From Paraburkholderia podalyriae (lineage in GTDB: Bacteria > Pseudomonadota > Gammaproteobacteria > Burkholderiales > Burkholderiaceae), in the NCBI RefSeq assembly GCF_014397785.1, contig NZ_VZQQ01000018.1, positions 1 to 64,000 on the forward strand: a stretch of 64,000 bases of DNA, read 5' to 3'. This document shows, piece by piece, positions 42,648-51,905 of this stretch. The number at the start of each line of letters is the position of its first letter. The stretch's first letter is position 1. The position numbers and the translations under genes were made by a program. The notes under the pieces are model-generated. The model was given only the letters and a program-made list of their open reading frames with translations, was not told where the DNA came from and did no database searches.

Positions 42648-43876
42648 GACGCCCCCTTGCCGTTCTTCTGCGGCTGCACCTGCACGTGATCGCCATCGGC
42701 GATCGAGTCGCTCGGATTGATGATGATGCGATCGGTCGGCGTGATACCGCTTTCGATTTCGAGCTGCTGTCCGAGGTCCACCGCGATCACGACCTTGTGC
42801 AAGCTGACGTTGCCTTTCGCATCGACGACCGCGAGGCGCGGCCCTTCCGCGCGAAACAGCAGCGCGTTGCCGGGCACCATGAGGCGCGCATGCGCGGTGG
42901 CCGGCACCGCGACCTGTACATAGGCACCCGGGCGCAGCTTGTCGTCCGGATTCGGCAGCGTCACCTCGATCTGCAACGAACGCGTGGGCACGTCGATCGC
43001 GCCCGACATGTGCGTGATCGTGCCGTTGAACTGCTGGCCCGGCAGTTCGGCCTGCGTCACGACGACCTTCTGCCCGACCTTGACGTTCTGCGCGTACGCC
43101 TGCGGCAACTGCACGTAGACGCGCAACGGGTCCGACTGCGCGAGCGCGAACAGGGCCCGGCTCGTGCCGCTGCCCGCGTCGATCAGATCACCGACGTCGA
43201 CGTTGCGCTGCGTGACCACGCCGGTAAACGGCGCGACGATCCGTTTGAACGATTCGAGCTGCTGCAGCCGCCTGACGTTCGCATCGGCGGCCGCGAGATT
43301 CGCGAGGTCCTGGGTGTAGGTGCTTTGCCGTTCGTCGAGCTCCTGCTGCGACACCGCATCGCGCTGGCGCAACTGCTGCCAGCGCTCCAGCGAGCTCTTC
43401 GCGAGCGCGAGGCTCGAATTGATCTGCTGACGCTGCGCGAGAGCCTGCGCGAGTTCCTGATCGATTTCCGGCGTGTCGAGCTCGGCGAGCAGTTGCCCCT
43501 GCTTCACGTGCATGCCGATATCGGCGTGCCAGTGCAGCAGATAGCCGGTCGCGCGCGCATAGATCGGCGACTCGACATAGCCGCGCAACGTGCCCGGCAG
43601 CAGCGTGTCGTCGCCGCCGTCTGTTTGCGTCGGCGTGACGACGTTCACGTACTGCGTGGCGTTCTGCTGCGCGATCGCCGCGACTTCACGGTTTTGCAGC
43701 ACGTTCGCGATCACGGTGCGCAGCGCGCCCACCACGAGCAGCACGAACACGATCACGACCACGAACTTCGCGCGCTTCCATTCGCGATGGCGCGGCGGCA
43801 GCAGGTGCTCTCCCTCTTCGGTTTCACGCGTGGGGATCGCTAGCGATGCATGAGTTTTTTCGGTCATCTCAGTCAA
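42644..43876 (-). CDS. RND efflux periplasmic adaptor (HlyD/MFP family)
   Basis: 410 residues. One N-terminal membrane anchor (FVVVIVFVLLVVGALRTV) after a charged cytoplasmic stretch, so it is held by a helix and not by a lipid. The lipoyl halves are recognisable in YARATGYLLHWHADIGMHVK and the mirror RIVAPFTGVVTQRNVDVGDL, separated by a helical hairpin rich in Gln. The C-terminal region has PGAYVQVAVPATAHARLMVP. Connects the permease and outer-membrane duct. Fifteen bases separate it from the permease gene. Confidence 0.95.
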   Translation of the reverse strand: MTEMTEKTHASLAIPTRETEEGEHLLPPRHREWKRAKFVVVIVFVLLVVGALRTVIANVLQNREVAAIAQQNATQYVNVVTPTQTDGGDDTLLPGTLRGYVESPIYARATGYLLHWHADIGMHVKQGQLLAELDTPEIDQELAQALAQRQQINSSLALAKSSLERWQQLRQRDAVSQQELDERQSTYTQDLANLAAADANVRRLQQLESFKRIVAPFTGVVTQRNVDVGDLIDAGSGTSRALFALAQSDPLRVYVQLPQAYAQNVKVGQKVVVTQAELPGQQFNGTITHMSGAIDVPTRSLQIEVTLPNPDDKLRPGAYVQVAVPATAHARLMVPGNALLFRAEGPRLAVVDAKGNVSLHKVVIAVDLGQQLEIESGITPTDRIIINPSDSIADGDHVQVQPQKNGKGAS

Positions 43877-43890
43877 CCATCGTTTAACTT

Positions 43891-46800
43891 TTACGCGGGC
43901 GTCGCCGCACTGCTGTGTTCCGGCGCCGGGCTGCCGCTATGGCCGCCGCTTCCACCGCCATCCTCACCGCCGTCGCCGCCGCCGTTGTCGCCGCCGTTCT
44001 TATGACGGCGCGCGAGCCACGAGTGAATCCCGGCGAACACGAGCGGCACGAAAAACAGCGTCGATACGGTCGCGAACAGCAACCCGCCGATCACCGCGCG
44101 GCCGAGCGGCGCGTTCTGCTCGGCGCCTTCACCGATACCGAGCGCCATCGGAATCATGCCGATGATCATCGCGAACGCGGTCATCAGCACCGGACGGATC
44201 CGGCTCGCGCCCGCTTCGAGCGCGGCCGTGAGCGGCGGTGCGCCGGCCGACAGCCGCTGGCGCGCGAACGACACCATCAGAATACTGTTCGCGGTCGCGA
44301 CGCCCATCGTCATGATCGCGCCGGTCAGCGCCGGCACGCTCAGGTGGGTGCCGGTCAGGAACAGCATCCACATGATGCCCGCGAGCGCCGCCGGCAACGC
44401 GCTGACGATGATCAGCGGATCGATCCACGACTGGAAGTTGACGACGATCAGCAGATACACGAGCACGATCGCCATCGCGACACCGATGCCGAGTCCGAAG
44501 AAGGAAGTGCGCATCGTCTGTACCTGACCGCGTACCGTGATCGAGCTGCCGCGCGGCAGCGAGCCGCGCACCTCGTTGACGATCCTGTCGACCTGATTCG
44601 CGACGCTGCCGAGATCGCGCTTTTCGACGCTTACATAAAGGTCGATCACCGGGCGGATGTTGTAATGCGTGACTTCCGCGAACTGGCTGCGCGGCGAGAC
44701 CTGCACGAGGTTGCCGAGCAGTTGCGTCGGGCCGTTCATCGTGGCCGACACCGGGGTGCGCAACAGTTCGTCGATCGAGGAGACCCGGTACTGCGGCGTC
44801 TGCACCGCCACCCTGTATTCCACGCCGTTCCTGTTGTTGATCCAGAAGCCAGGCGACGTCTGCGAGCTGCCCGATAGCGAAACGAGCACGTTCTGCGCGA
44901 CGTCGTTCGCGGTCAGGTTCAGTTGTTGCAGGCGCGTACGGTCCATGTGCAGATCGATCACCGGTTCATCCAGCTTCTGCTGGATATGCGTGTCGACGGT
45001 GCCGGGAATCAGCCTCACCTGCTTCAGCAGCTTGCGCGCGACGTCGAGGTTGCCCTGCTGATTGGCGCCGGTAATCTGCACGTCCACCGCGGCGGGCAGG
45101 CCGAAGTTCAGGATCTGCGTGACGATGTCGGCCGGCTGGAAGAAAAACTCGACGCCCGGGAAACGCTGCGGCAGGAGGGCGCGCAGCTTGTCCATGTATA
45201 TCTGCGACGGCTTGTGGCCTTCGTTCAACGCAATCTGGATCTCGCCGTCGAGCGTGCCCATCGTGCCCGCGTTGCTATATGACAGATTGATACCGCTATA
45301 CGGCACGCCGAGGTTGTCGAGTATCGTGCCCAGTTCTCTCGGCGGCACGACTTCGCGGATCACCTTTTCGACCTCGTCGGCGAGCCGCGCGGTTTCCTCG
45401 ATACGCGTGCCGGTCGGCGCGCGCATGTGCAAGCGGATATCGCCCGCGTCGACGCTCGGGAAAAAGTCTTCGCCGAGCGTGAAGAACAGGCCCATCGACA
45501 GCACGCAGAAACCGAGGAACAGTGCGCCGAACATCTTGCGACGCACGAGCAGGCTGCTCAGGATCATGATGTAGGCCGCGCGCATGCGCTCGAAGCCAGC
45601 GTCGAAGCGGTGATACAGGCGCATGAGCAGATTCGGCTTGGTGCCCGCCTTCGGCTTGTGCGCGTGGCCCATCAGCAGCATCGCGAGTGTCGGCACCAGC
45701 GTGCGCGACAGAATGTACGACGCGAGCATCGCGAATACCACCGCTTCCGCGAGCGGCACGAACAGATAGCGCGCGACGCCGGTCAGGAAGAACATCGGCA
45801 CGAACACGATACAGATACACAGCGTCGACACGAGCGCCGGCACCGCGATTTCGCCGGCGCCGTCGAGAATCGCATCGTGCAGATTCGTGCCCATGTGCAA
45901 GTGCCGCTCGATGTTCTCGATCGTCACGGTCGCGTCGTCGACCAATATGCCGACCGCGAGCGCGAGCCCGCCCAACGTCATGATGTTGATGGTCTGTCCC
46001 AGCGCATGCAGCACGATCAGCGACGTCAGAATGGACAGCGGAATCGAGATCGCGATGATGCAGGTGCTGCGCCAGTTGCCGAGGAACAGCAGGATCATCG
46101 CGGCGGTCAGCGCCGCGGCCGCCAACGCTTCGCGCACCACGCCCTGCACCGCCGCCTTCACGAACACCGACTGGTCGAACAGCGCGGTGATCTGCAGATC
46201 CGGCGGCAGCGCCGCGCGCGCGGCCGGTAAGATGCCTTTCAACGTATCGACGATCGCCAGCGTCGATGCGTTGCCGTTTTTCAGCACCGACATCAGCACG
46301 CCGCGATGGCCGTTCTGCCGCACGATGTTGGTCTGCGGCGAGTAGCCGTCGCGCACATGCGCGACTTCGCGCAGATAGGTCGTCGCGCCGTTGACGGTGC
46401 GCACCGGAATATCGTTGAGGCCTTCCAACGTCGGTGGCGAACCGTTCATGTCGATCGTGTATTCCTTCGGGCCGATCTTGGCCGTGCCGGTGGGCAGAAT
46501 CAGGTTTTGCGCGTTGAACGCGTTGACCACGTCGGCGGGCGTCAGGCCCTTGGCCAGTAGCGCGCGCGTGTCGAGATCGACCGAGATCAGCCGCGATTTG
46601 CCGCCATACGGATAAGGCACGGCCGCGCCCGGAATCGTCACCAGTTGCGGACGCAGGAAATTCAGCGCCGTGTCATTGAGATCCTGCTCCGACAGTTTCG
46701 GACTCGACAGCCCGAGCTGGATCACCGGAATACTGGAGGCCGAGTAGCTGATGACCAGCGGCGCCGTGGCCCCCGGCGGCATCTGCTTCAACTGCGCCTG

Positions 46801-47139
46801 CTCGATGGCGACCGTCTGCGCGATCGCCGTCTGGAGGTTCGCGTTCGGCTGCAGAAACACCTTCAGGATCGCGATGCCGGCGAGCGACTGCGATTCGATA
46901 TGTTCGATGTCGTTGACCGTCGTGGTCAGACTGCGCTCGTTGACCGACGTGATGCGGTTGGCCATGTCCTCGGCCGACAGCCCAGTGTACGTCCAGATGA
47001 TGCTGACGACCGGAATGTTGATTTCCGGCAGCACGTCGACGGGCGTGGTGAACAGCACGAAGGGCGTCGCCAGCACGATCAGAATCGCCATCACGATGAA
47101 CGTGTATGGCCGCTTAAGCGCTACGTTGACGATCCACAT
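43891..47139 (-). CDS. RND-family efflux permease (HAE-type)
   Basis: 1082 residues. Twelve membrane helices and two large periplasmic loops. N-terminus WIVNVALKRPYTFIVMAILI; TM4 carries the proton-relay pair in GILVDDATVTIENIERHL. TM10 reads MGVATANSILMVSFARQRL, where the Lys that AcrB has in this helix is replaced, so the relay differs from AcrB. The substrate-loop sequence is closer to drug/solvent pumps than to CzcA metal pumps, although the downstream kinase is of metal type. The C-terminal 40 residues are a Gly/Asp/His/Ser-rich tail. It is the first gene of the operon, an unusual order. Confidence 0.93.
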   Translation of the reverse strand: MWIVNVALKRPYTFIVMAILIVLATPFVLFTTPVDVLPEINIPVVSIIWTYTGLSAEDMANRITSVNERSLTTTVNDIEHIESQSLAGIAILKVFLQPNANLQTAIAQTVAIEQAQLKQMPPGATAPLVISYSASSIPVIQLGLSSPKLSEQDLNDTALNFLRPQLVTIPGAAVPYPYGGKSRLISVDLDTRALLAKGLTPADVVNAFNAQNLILPTGTAKIGPKEYTIDMNGSPPTLEGLNDIPVRTVNGATTYLREVAHVRDGYSPQTNIVRQNGHRGVLMSVLKNGNASTLAIVDTLKGILPAARAALPPDLQITALFDQSVFVKAAVQGVVREALAAAALTAAMILLFLGNWRSTCIIAISIPLSILTSLIVLHALGQTINIMTLGGLALAVGILVDDATVTIENIERHLHMGTNLHDAILDGAGEIAVPALVSTLCICIVFVPMFFLTGVARYLFVPLAEAVVFAMLASYILSRTLVPTLAMLLMGHAHKPKAGTKPNLLMRLYHRFDAGFERMRAAYIMILSSLLVRRKMFGALFLGFCVLSMGLFFTLGEDFFPSVDAGDIRLHMRAPTGTRIEETARLADEVEKVIREVVPPRELGTILDNLGVPYSGINLSYSNAGTMGTLDGEIQIALNEGHKPSQIYMDKLRALLPQRFPGVEFFFQPADIVTQILNFGLPAAVDVQITGANQQGNLDVARKLLKQVRLIPGTVDTHIQQKLDEPVIDLHMDRTRLQQLNLTANDVAQNVLVSLSGSSQTSPGFWINNRNGVEYRVAVQTPQYRVSSIDELLRTPVSATMNGPTQLLGNLVQVSPRSQFAEVTHYNIRPVIDLYVSVEKRDLGSVANQVDRIVNEVRGSLPRGSSITVRGQVQTMRTSFFGLGIGVAMAIVLVYLLIVVNFQSWIDPLIIVSALPAALAGIMWMLFLTGTHLSVPALTGAIMTMGVATANSILMVSFARQRLSAGAPPLTAALEAGASRIRPVLMTAFAMIIGMIPMALGIGEGAEQNAPLGRAVIGGLLFATVSTLFFVPLVFAGIHSWLARRHKNGGDNGGGDGGEDGGGSGGHSGSPAPEHSSAATPA

Positions 47140-47324
47140 TGAAACGGGCCAGAGAAAATGCGGGTGGAGGAAGGGATTGAATCTGCGCTTATGCTAGATC
47201 GGTAGAACCAACGCCTGCATGGCGCCAAAATGGCGAAATTGTCAGGAAGCTTGTTGAAAGCCGATGCGCGATTTTCGAAGGCTGACGACAACCGTCGGAC
47301 TTGCGTCGAATTAGGCACCGGGCA

Positions 47325-47372
47325 AACGTTTGTTGATTAAATATACGCGCAGTTAATGGAACGTTTGCTGAT
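47325..47372. promoter_or_regulatory. Paired direct repeats upstream of the efflux operon
   Basis: AACGTTTGTTGAT (47325-47337) and AACGTTTGCTGAT (47360-47372) differ in one base and start 35 bases apart, about three and a half helix turns. The first is part of the perfect palindrome CAAACGTTTG at 47323-47332. OmpR-type regulators commonly bind direct repeats, though usually at closer spacing. Confidence 0.45.
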
Positions 47373-47433
47373 ACGCGGGCACGGCTTTCGCGATACGCCA
47401 TTTTGCTCCACACGGCCGTGCGCTCCAAGGTAC

Positions 47434-47468
47434 AAAGGCCGGTTGACCTCGAGGGTCGACCGGCCTTT
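47434..47468. terminator. Bidirectional hairpin terminator after the VOC gene
   Basis: 15-base arms with one G-T wobble and a 5-base loop, with AAA/TTT ends on both sides. It lies 43 bases after the stop codon of the VOC gene. Confidence 0.8.
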
Positions 47469-47511
47469 TCATTCGCAACTATCCGCCCGTTAGTATCAAC
47501 GCCCGCGACGC

Positions 47512-47946
47512 TTACCTGGCGAACAGCGACGACATATCGGCGAACGCCTTGAACTCCAGCGCATTGCCCGACGGATCGAGAAAGAACATCGTCGCCTGCT
47601 CGCCGACTTCGCCCTTGAAGCGCACGTGCGGCTCGATGATGAATTCGATGCCGGCCTTCCGCAGTTTGTCCGCGGCGGCCTGCCATTGCTCCATTGACAG
47701 CACCGCGCCGAAGTGGCGCACCGGCACCGCGTTGCCGTCGACCGCGCTGGTATGACGATGACCGACTTCGTCCGGCGCCAGATGCGCGACGATCTGATGA
47801 CCGTAGAAATTGAAATCGACCCACGCGTCCGAACTGCGCCCTTCCGGACAGCCTAGTAATTCGCCGTAAAACTGGCGCGCCGCGGCGAGGCTATGAACAG
47901 GAAACGCCAGGTGGAACGGCGGCAAAGCGGTTTCGGCAACGCTCAT
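47512..47946 (-). CDS. VOC-family (glyoxalase/dioxygenase-like) protein
   Basis: 144 residues from the ATG at 47946; the upstream open stretch is not protein-like. Vicinal-oxygen-chelate fold: FHLAFPVHSLAAARQFYGEL with a candidate metal His, QIVAHLAPDE, HFGAVLSMEQW and the C-terminal TMFFLDPSGNALEFKAF with the metal Glu. Closely resembles small uncharacterised dioxygenase-like proteins of this family. Divergent from the frameshifted LysR gene, which is its probable regulator. Confidence 0.88.
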   Translation of the reverse strand: MSVAETALPPFHLAFPVHSLAAARQFYGELLGCPEGRSSDAWVDFNFYGHQIVAHLAPDEVGHRHTSAVDGNAVPVRHFGAVLSMEQWQAAADKLRKAGIEFIIEPHVRFKGEVGEQATMFFLDPSGNALEFKAFADMSSLFAR

Positions 47947-48097
47947 GATGGGAAGACTCGCTGGGTGGTGTGGGTTGATGTGACCGGCGATCGCGACCGA
48001 CGAACCGGCCGATGCGAGAGTCAGTTTAACCATGAATAAAAATGCTGAGAAACGATATATATTTGATCTGACCATCACCAAAATCGATTGATCGATC

Positions 48098-48974
48098 ATG
48101 CTCAACGAGTTGAAAACCTTCATCGCGGTCAGCCAGTACGGCACGTTTTCCGGGGCGGGCGCACGCATCGGGCTCACACAATCGGCCGTCAGCGCGCAGA
48201 TGCAGCGGCTCGAGGCGGAACTCGGCTTCCAGCTGTTCGACCGCACCGGCCGCTCGGCGACGCTCAATGCGGCGGGCCGCGAAACGCTCGCGCTCGCGGA
48301 GGAAAATGATGACGCTGTACGCGCGGCTCTCCGAGCGCAGCGGCGGCGCCGCCGAAAGCGGCATGCTGCGGGTCGGCGCGATCGCGTCCGCGCAGGTGTC
48401 GCTGCTCGCCGACGCGCTCGCGCGCTTTCGCAACGAGCGTCCCGGCTGGCGGATTCGCGTGGTGCCGGGCGTGTCGCTGGGACTGCTCGGCCAGGTCGAC
48501 TCGGGCGAACTCGATCTGGCCGTCATCATCAAGCCGCCGTTCGCGCTGCCGTCGGAGCTCGAATGGCGCACGCTGGTCGCCGAACCGTTCGTGCTGCTCG
48601 CGCCGAAAAAGCTCGCGCGCGGCGGCCGCTCGTGGCGCGAACTGCTGCGCAGCGAGCCGTTCATCCGCTACGACCGGGCGTCGTTCGGCGGACGGCTCGT
48701 CGACCGTTTTCTGCGTCGCGCGCGCGTTGGCGTGCGCGACGCAGTCGAGCTCGACGAGTTGCAGGCGATCGTGCAACTGGTCGCGCGCGGCATGGGTGTC
48801 GCGCTGATTCCCGACACGGCCGGGCTCGCCAAATGGCCGGCGAGCGTCGTGGCACTCGAACTCGGCGATGCGACCTTCGAGCGTGAGATCGGGCTCGTGC
48901 TGCGGCCGCGGCACAGCCGGCCGGTGGTCGCCGACGCGTTGGCGGAGTGCATTGCGGGCGCGGCGGACGGTTGA
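48098..48974 (+). pseudogene. LysR-family regulator interrupted by a +1 frameshift
   Basis: The helix-turn-helix half is intact (LNELKTFIAVSQYGTFSGAG, LTQSAVSAQMQRLEAELGFQLFDRTGR) and runs to about 48304. The effector domain continues in another frame, from MMTLYARLSERSGGAAESGM to its end at 48974. Skipping one A in the four-A run at 48303-48306 rejoins the two frames into one normal LysR protein of about 290 residues. As written, the regulator has no effector domain. Divergent from the VOC gene over an AT-rich 150-base region. A sequencing or assembly error in the A run is the main alternative. Confidence 0.85.
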
Positions 48975-49155
48975 GCGCTCGTCGCGGCGCGTTCGACGCG
49001 AGTTCGATTCGAGTGGGCTGCCAGCCGAACGCGCAACTGTATCTGTGAGCCGCGCGCGACGGCGCGCAGAATCGTCGTTTCATTCAACCGGCTGTGTGGC
49101 GCGTCGCGTTGCATTGCGTCGCCAAACACGCGCCCCGCCCCGACTTGTGCCCGCC

Positions 49156-49794
49156 ATGATCGCCAGCCCTGTGCTCACCGCCGATGTCCTGATCGCCTAC
49201 AGCGCCTATTTCGTCGGCACCGCGAGCCCTGGCCCGAGCAATCTCGCGATCATGTCGCTAGCGATGAGCGCGGGCCGGCGTGCGGCGCTGGTGTTCGCGC
49301 TCGGCGTGGTGTCGGGCTCGTTCTCGTGGGCGCTGCTCGCGTCGCTTGGGTTGTCGGCGATGCTGGCCACTTACTCGCAATGCCTCGTCGCGATCCGGAT
49401 CGCGGGCGGGCTGTATCTGCTGTGGCTCGGCTTCAAGTCCGCGCGCTCGGCGTTGAGCGCCGACAAGCCGGCCGCGAGCGCGGCGCGCATCGACGAACCG
49501 CTCGGGCGGCTCTATCTGCGTGGTCTTTTGCTGCATCTGACGAATCCGAAAGCGGTACTCGTCTGGCTGTCGATCGTGTCGCTCGCGATGTCGCCGGTAC
49601 ACGGCGCCGCGCACGTGATGCCGGTCGTGCTTGGCTGCATGGTGATCGGCGCGACGGTGTTCAGCAGCTACGCGATGCTGTTTTCGACGGCGTCCGCGCG
49701 GCGCATCTATACGGCGATCCGGCGCTGGCTCGATGGCTCGCTCGCGGTGATGTTCGGCATTGCGGGGATCAAATTGTTGACGTCGACGCGTTGA
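49156..49794 (+). CDS. LysE-family amino acid exporter
   Basis: 212 residues from the ATG at 49156; longer upstream frames overlap the LysR remnant and are not protein-like. Six membrane helices with the family N-terminus AYSAYFVGTASPGPSNLAIM, GRRAALVFALGVVSGSFSWAL, and LLLHLTNPKAVLVWLSIVS. Exports amino acids or related compounds; substrate unknown. On the same strand as, and 180 bases after, the broken LysR gene, so it may have been one of its targets. Confidence 0.93.
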   Translation: MIASPVLTADVLIAYSAYFVGTASPGPSNLAIMSLAMSAGRRAALVFALGVVSGSFSWALLASLGLSAMLATYSQCLVAIRIAGGLYLLWLGFKSARSALSADKPAASAARIDEPLGRLYLRGLLLHLTNPKAVLVWLSIVSLAMSPVHGAAHVMPVVLGCMVIGATVFSSYAMLFSTASARRIYTAIRRWLDGSLAVMFGIAGIKLLTSTR

Positions 49795-49841
49795 GGTGGG
49801 TTCGGCGCACCGGGACGCTGTGGGCCGCCTGCGTTGTTCTT

Positions 49842-51347
49842 CTAGATATCGAAGTACAGGTAAAACTCCCATGGATGCGGACGCAATTTGATGGTGTCGA
49901 TCTCGCGGCTGCGCTTGTAGTCGATCCAGGTCTGGATCACGTCGTCGGTGAAAACATCGCCTTGGCGCAGGAACGTGTTATCGGTTTCGAGCGCCGCCAG
50001 CGCCGCCTCGAGAGAGCCCGGCACCTGCCGTATCTTGCGGGCCTCTTCTGGCGGCAGATCGTAGATGTTGCGATCGAGCGGCGCGCCGGGATCGGTCTTG
50101 TTTTCAATGCCGTCGAGGCCGGCCATCAGCATCGCCGCGAAAGCGAGATATGCATTGGCCGACGGGTCCGGACAGCGGAATTCGACGCGCCGCGCGTTCG
50201 GCGAATCCGAATACATCGGGATGCGCGCCGCGGCCGAACGATTGCGCTGCGACATCGCCAGATTGACGGGCGCCTCGTAGCCCGGCACCAGCCGTTTGTA
50301 GGAATTCGTCGTCGGCGCGCAAAAAGCCATCAGCGCGGGCGCGTGCCGCAGCAATCCGCCGATATACCAGCGGCACAGGTCGGAAGTCAGCGCCCAGCCG
50401 CCCGCGTCGTAAAAGAGGTTCTGTTCGTCTTTCCACAGGCTCTGGTGGCAATGCATGCCGCTGGCGTTGTCGGCAAACAGCGGCTTCGGCATGAAGGTTG
50501 CAACCTTGCCGTGCCGACGCGCGACGTTCTTGCAGATGTACTTGTAGATCATCACGTTGTCGGCCATGCGCGTGAGCGTCGCAAAGCGCATGTCGATCTC
50601 GTTCTGTCCCGCGGTTGCAACTTCGTGGTGATGCACTTCGATCTGTACGCCTGCCTGCTGAAGCGTCAGCGCGATCTCCGAGCGGATATCCTGCAGCGTG
50701 TCATGAGGGGGCACCGGGAAATAACCCTCCTTATAACGCTGCTTGTAACCCAGGTTGCCGCCGCCGTATGCGCCTTCGTCCCGACCGGTGGTCCAGTCGC
50801 CCTCGCCCGACTCCACGTAGTAGTAGCCGCAGTGCTGATCCTGGCCGAAGCGGATCGAGTCGAAGATGAAGAATTCCAGCTCCGGCCCGAAATAACACGT
50901 CGTCGCGATGCCGGTCTGGCGCAGATAGTTCTCCGCTTTTTTCGCGACGTAGCGCGGATCGCGCGAATACGGTTGCAGCAGCACCGGATCGACGACGTCG
51001 CAAATGATCGACAGGGTCGGCGTGCCGCAAGCCGGGTCGACGAAGGCCGTTGCAGGGTCGGGCCTGAGCAGCATGTCGGACTCGTGGATCTCCTGAAAGC
51101 CGCGGATCGATGAACCGTCGAAACCGATGCCGGCGCTGAACAGGTCGTCGTGAACTTCGGGGAGCGTGATCGATAAATGCTGCCAGAGTCCGGGCAAATC
51201 GGTGAATTTCAGATCGACGATCTGAATACCGTGCTGTTTGACCAGCTCGATCACGTCGCTGGCGTTTTGCGGTCGCGTGACGCGATAGCCGCCCGCTTCA
51301 GCGGACACCGCAAACGGCGACCCGGTGGTTCCTTGCGTACTGGCCAT
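49842..51347 (-). CDS. glnA: Type I glutamine synthetase (GlnA paralogue)
   Basis: 501 residues. ATP-dependent glutamate plus ammonia to glutamine. Motifs: GIGFDGSSIRGF, the metal Glu in YFGPELEFFIFD, GQNEIDMRF, KPLFADNASGMHCHQSLW, and NRSAAARIP near the ATP site. NIYDLPPEE holds Tyr at about 429, the adenylylation target of the I-beta class. It has about 20 extra N-terminal residues and an otherwise non-standard start (NASDVIELVKQHGIQIVDLK), so it looks like a paralogue, not the housekeeping glnA next to ntrBC. Neighbours give no pathway clue. Confidence 0.9.
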   Translation of the reverse strand: MASTQGTTGSPFAVSAEAGGYRVTRPQNASDVIELVKQHGIQIVDLKFTDLPGLWQHLSITLPEVHDDLFSAGIGFDGSSIRGFQEIHESDMLLRPDPATAFVDPACGTPTLSIICDVVDPVLLQPYSRDPRYVAKKAENYLRQTGIATTCYFGPELEFFIFDSIRFGQDQHCGYYYVESGEGDWTTGRDEGAYGGGNLGYKQRYKEGYFPVPPHDTLQDIRSEIALTLQQAGVQIEVHHHEVATAGQNEIDMRFATLTRMADNVMIYKYICKNVARRHGKVATFMPKPLFADNASGMHCHQSLWKDEQNLFYDAGGWALTSDLCRWYIGGLLRHAPALMAFCAPTTNSYKRLVPGYEAPVNLAMSQRNRSAAARIPMYSDSPNARRVEFRCPDPSANAYLAFAAMLMAGLDGIENKTDPGAPLDRNIYDLPPEEARKIRQVPGSLEAALAALETDNTFLRQGDVFTDDVIQTWIDYKRSREIDTIKLRPHPWEFYLYFDI

Positions 51348-51440
51348 GAACTTTGCCCTCTTCCGCCCCTTTACCGTCCGTGTACTTATAGTCCAACGTT
51401 AGTACGTCCGCGTGCGAAAACAAGGCGGCAGTGAGCGGGC

Positions 51441-51644
51441 CTAGCGGTCTTGCGACAGTGCCTTCAGATGGGCCTCCCCGGCATCTCTGGCAGCGGCGGG
51501 GGTCGCATACGTCTCGTCCGAAACGAGCGAGCGTTTGACCTCACGAGCCCCGAAGTCGACCAGGGTGATTACCCAGACATGCTCGCCGCTGTGTTCGGCC
51601 GTTTGCACGAAGGCGCGCACGTCGCCCGTGTCGTTTGCTTTCAT
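51441..51644 (-). CDS. Small hypothetical protein
   Basis: 67 residues from the ATG at 51644, with AAGGAG six to eleven bases before it. Soluble: DVRAFVQTAEHSGEHVWVIT, VDFGAREVKRSLVSDETYAT, PAAARDAGEAHLKAL. It looks like a small single-domain protein with a beta sheet and a C-terminal helix. No family recognised. It lies downstream of, and in the same direction as, the islet gene at 51906-52948. Confidence 0.65.
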   Translation of the reverse strand: MKANDTGDVRAFVQTAEHSGEHVWVITLVDFGAREVKRSLVSDETYATPAAARDAGEAHLKALSQDR

Positions 51645-51905
51645 CGTGATCTCCTTGTGGAAAAGCCGCGCGGGAAAAGGCTGCGCGACAATCAAGCCGT
51701 TCGCGAGCCGCAGGGCTGTCCTCACGGCGCGCGTAACTTGATCTTAGGCAATGGAATCGCTCGTTTGACGGTTTTCTCGCGTCCGAGGTGGCGCACCGCC
51801 GATGCGCTCGGCGGCGATCAGGTAGCTGGGTATTGATCGTGAACGGCGCTTTCAGGCGCTGACTGCTTGCACACAACGCGTTAAAGCGCTGGTAGTGCGC
51901 ACGGT

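Larger units (their letters stand above)
47140..47511. other. Upstream region of the efflux operon
   Basis: About 370 bases without a protein-like frame. Holds the direct repeats at 47325-47372 and, at its far end, the terminator at 47434-47468 belonging to the VOC gene. The TATATTTAATCAAC run on the minus strand between the repeats is AT-rich and promoter-like. Confidence 0.5.

Noticed and set aside
43915..44877. Long Arg/His-rich frame opposite the RND permease.
   Set aside because: Shadow of the permease; no protein features.
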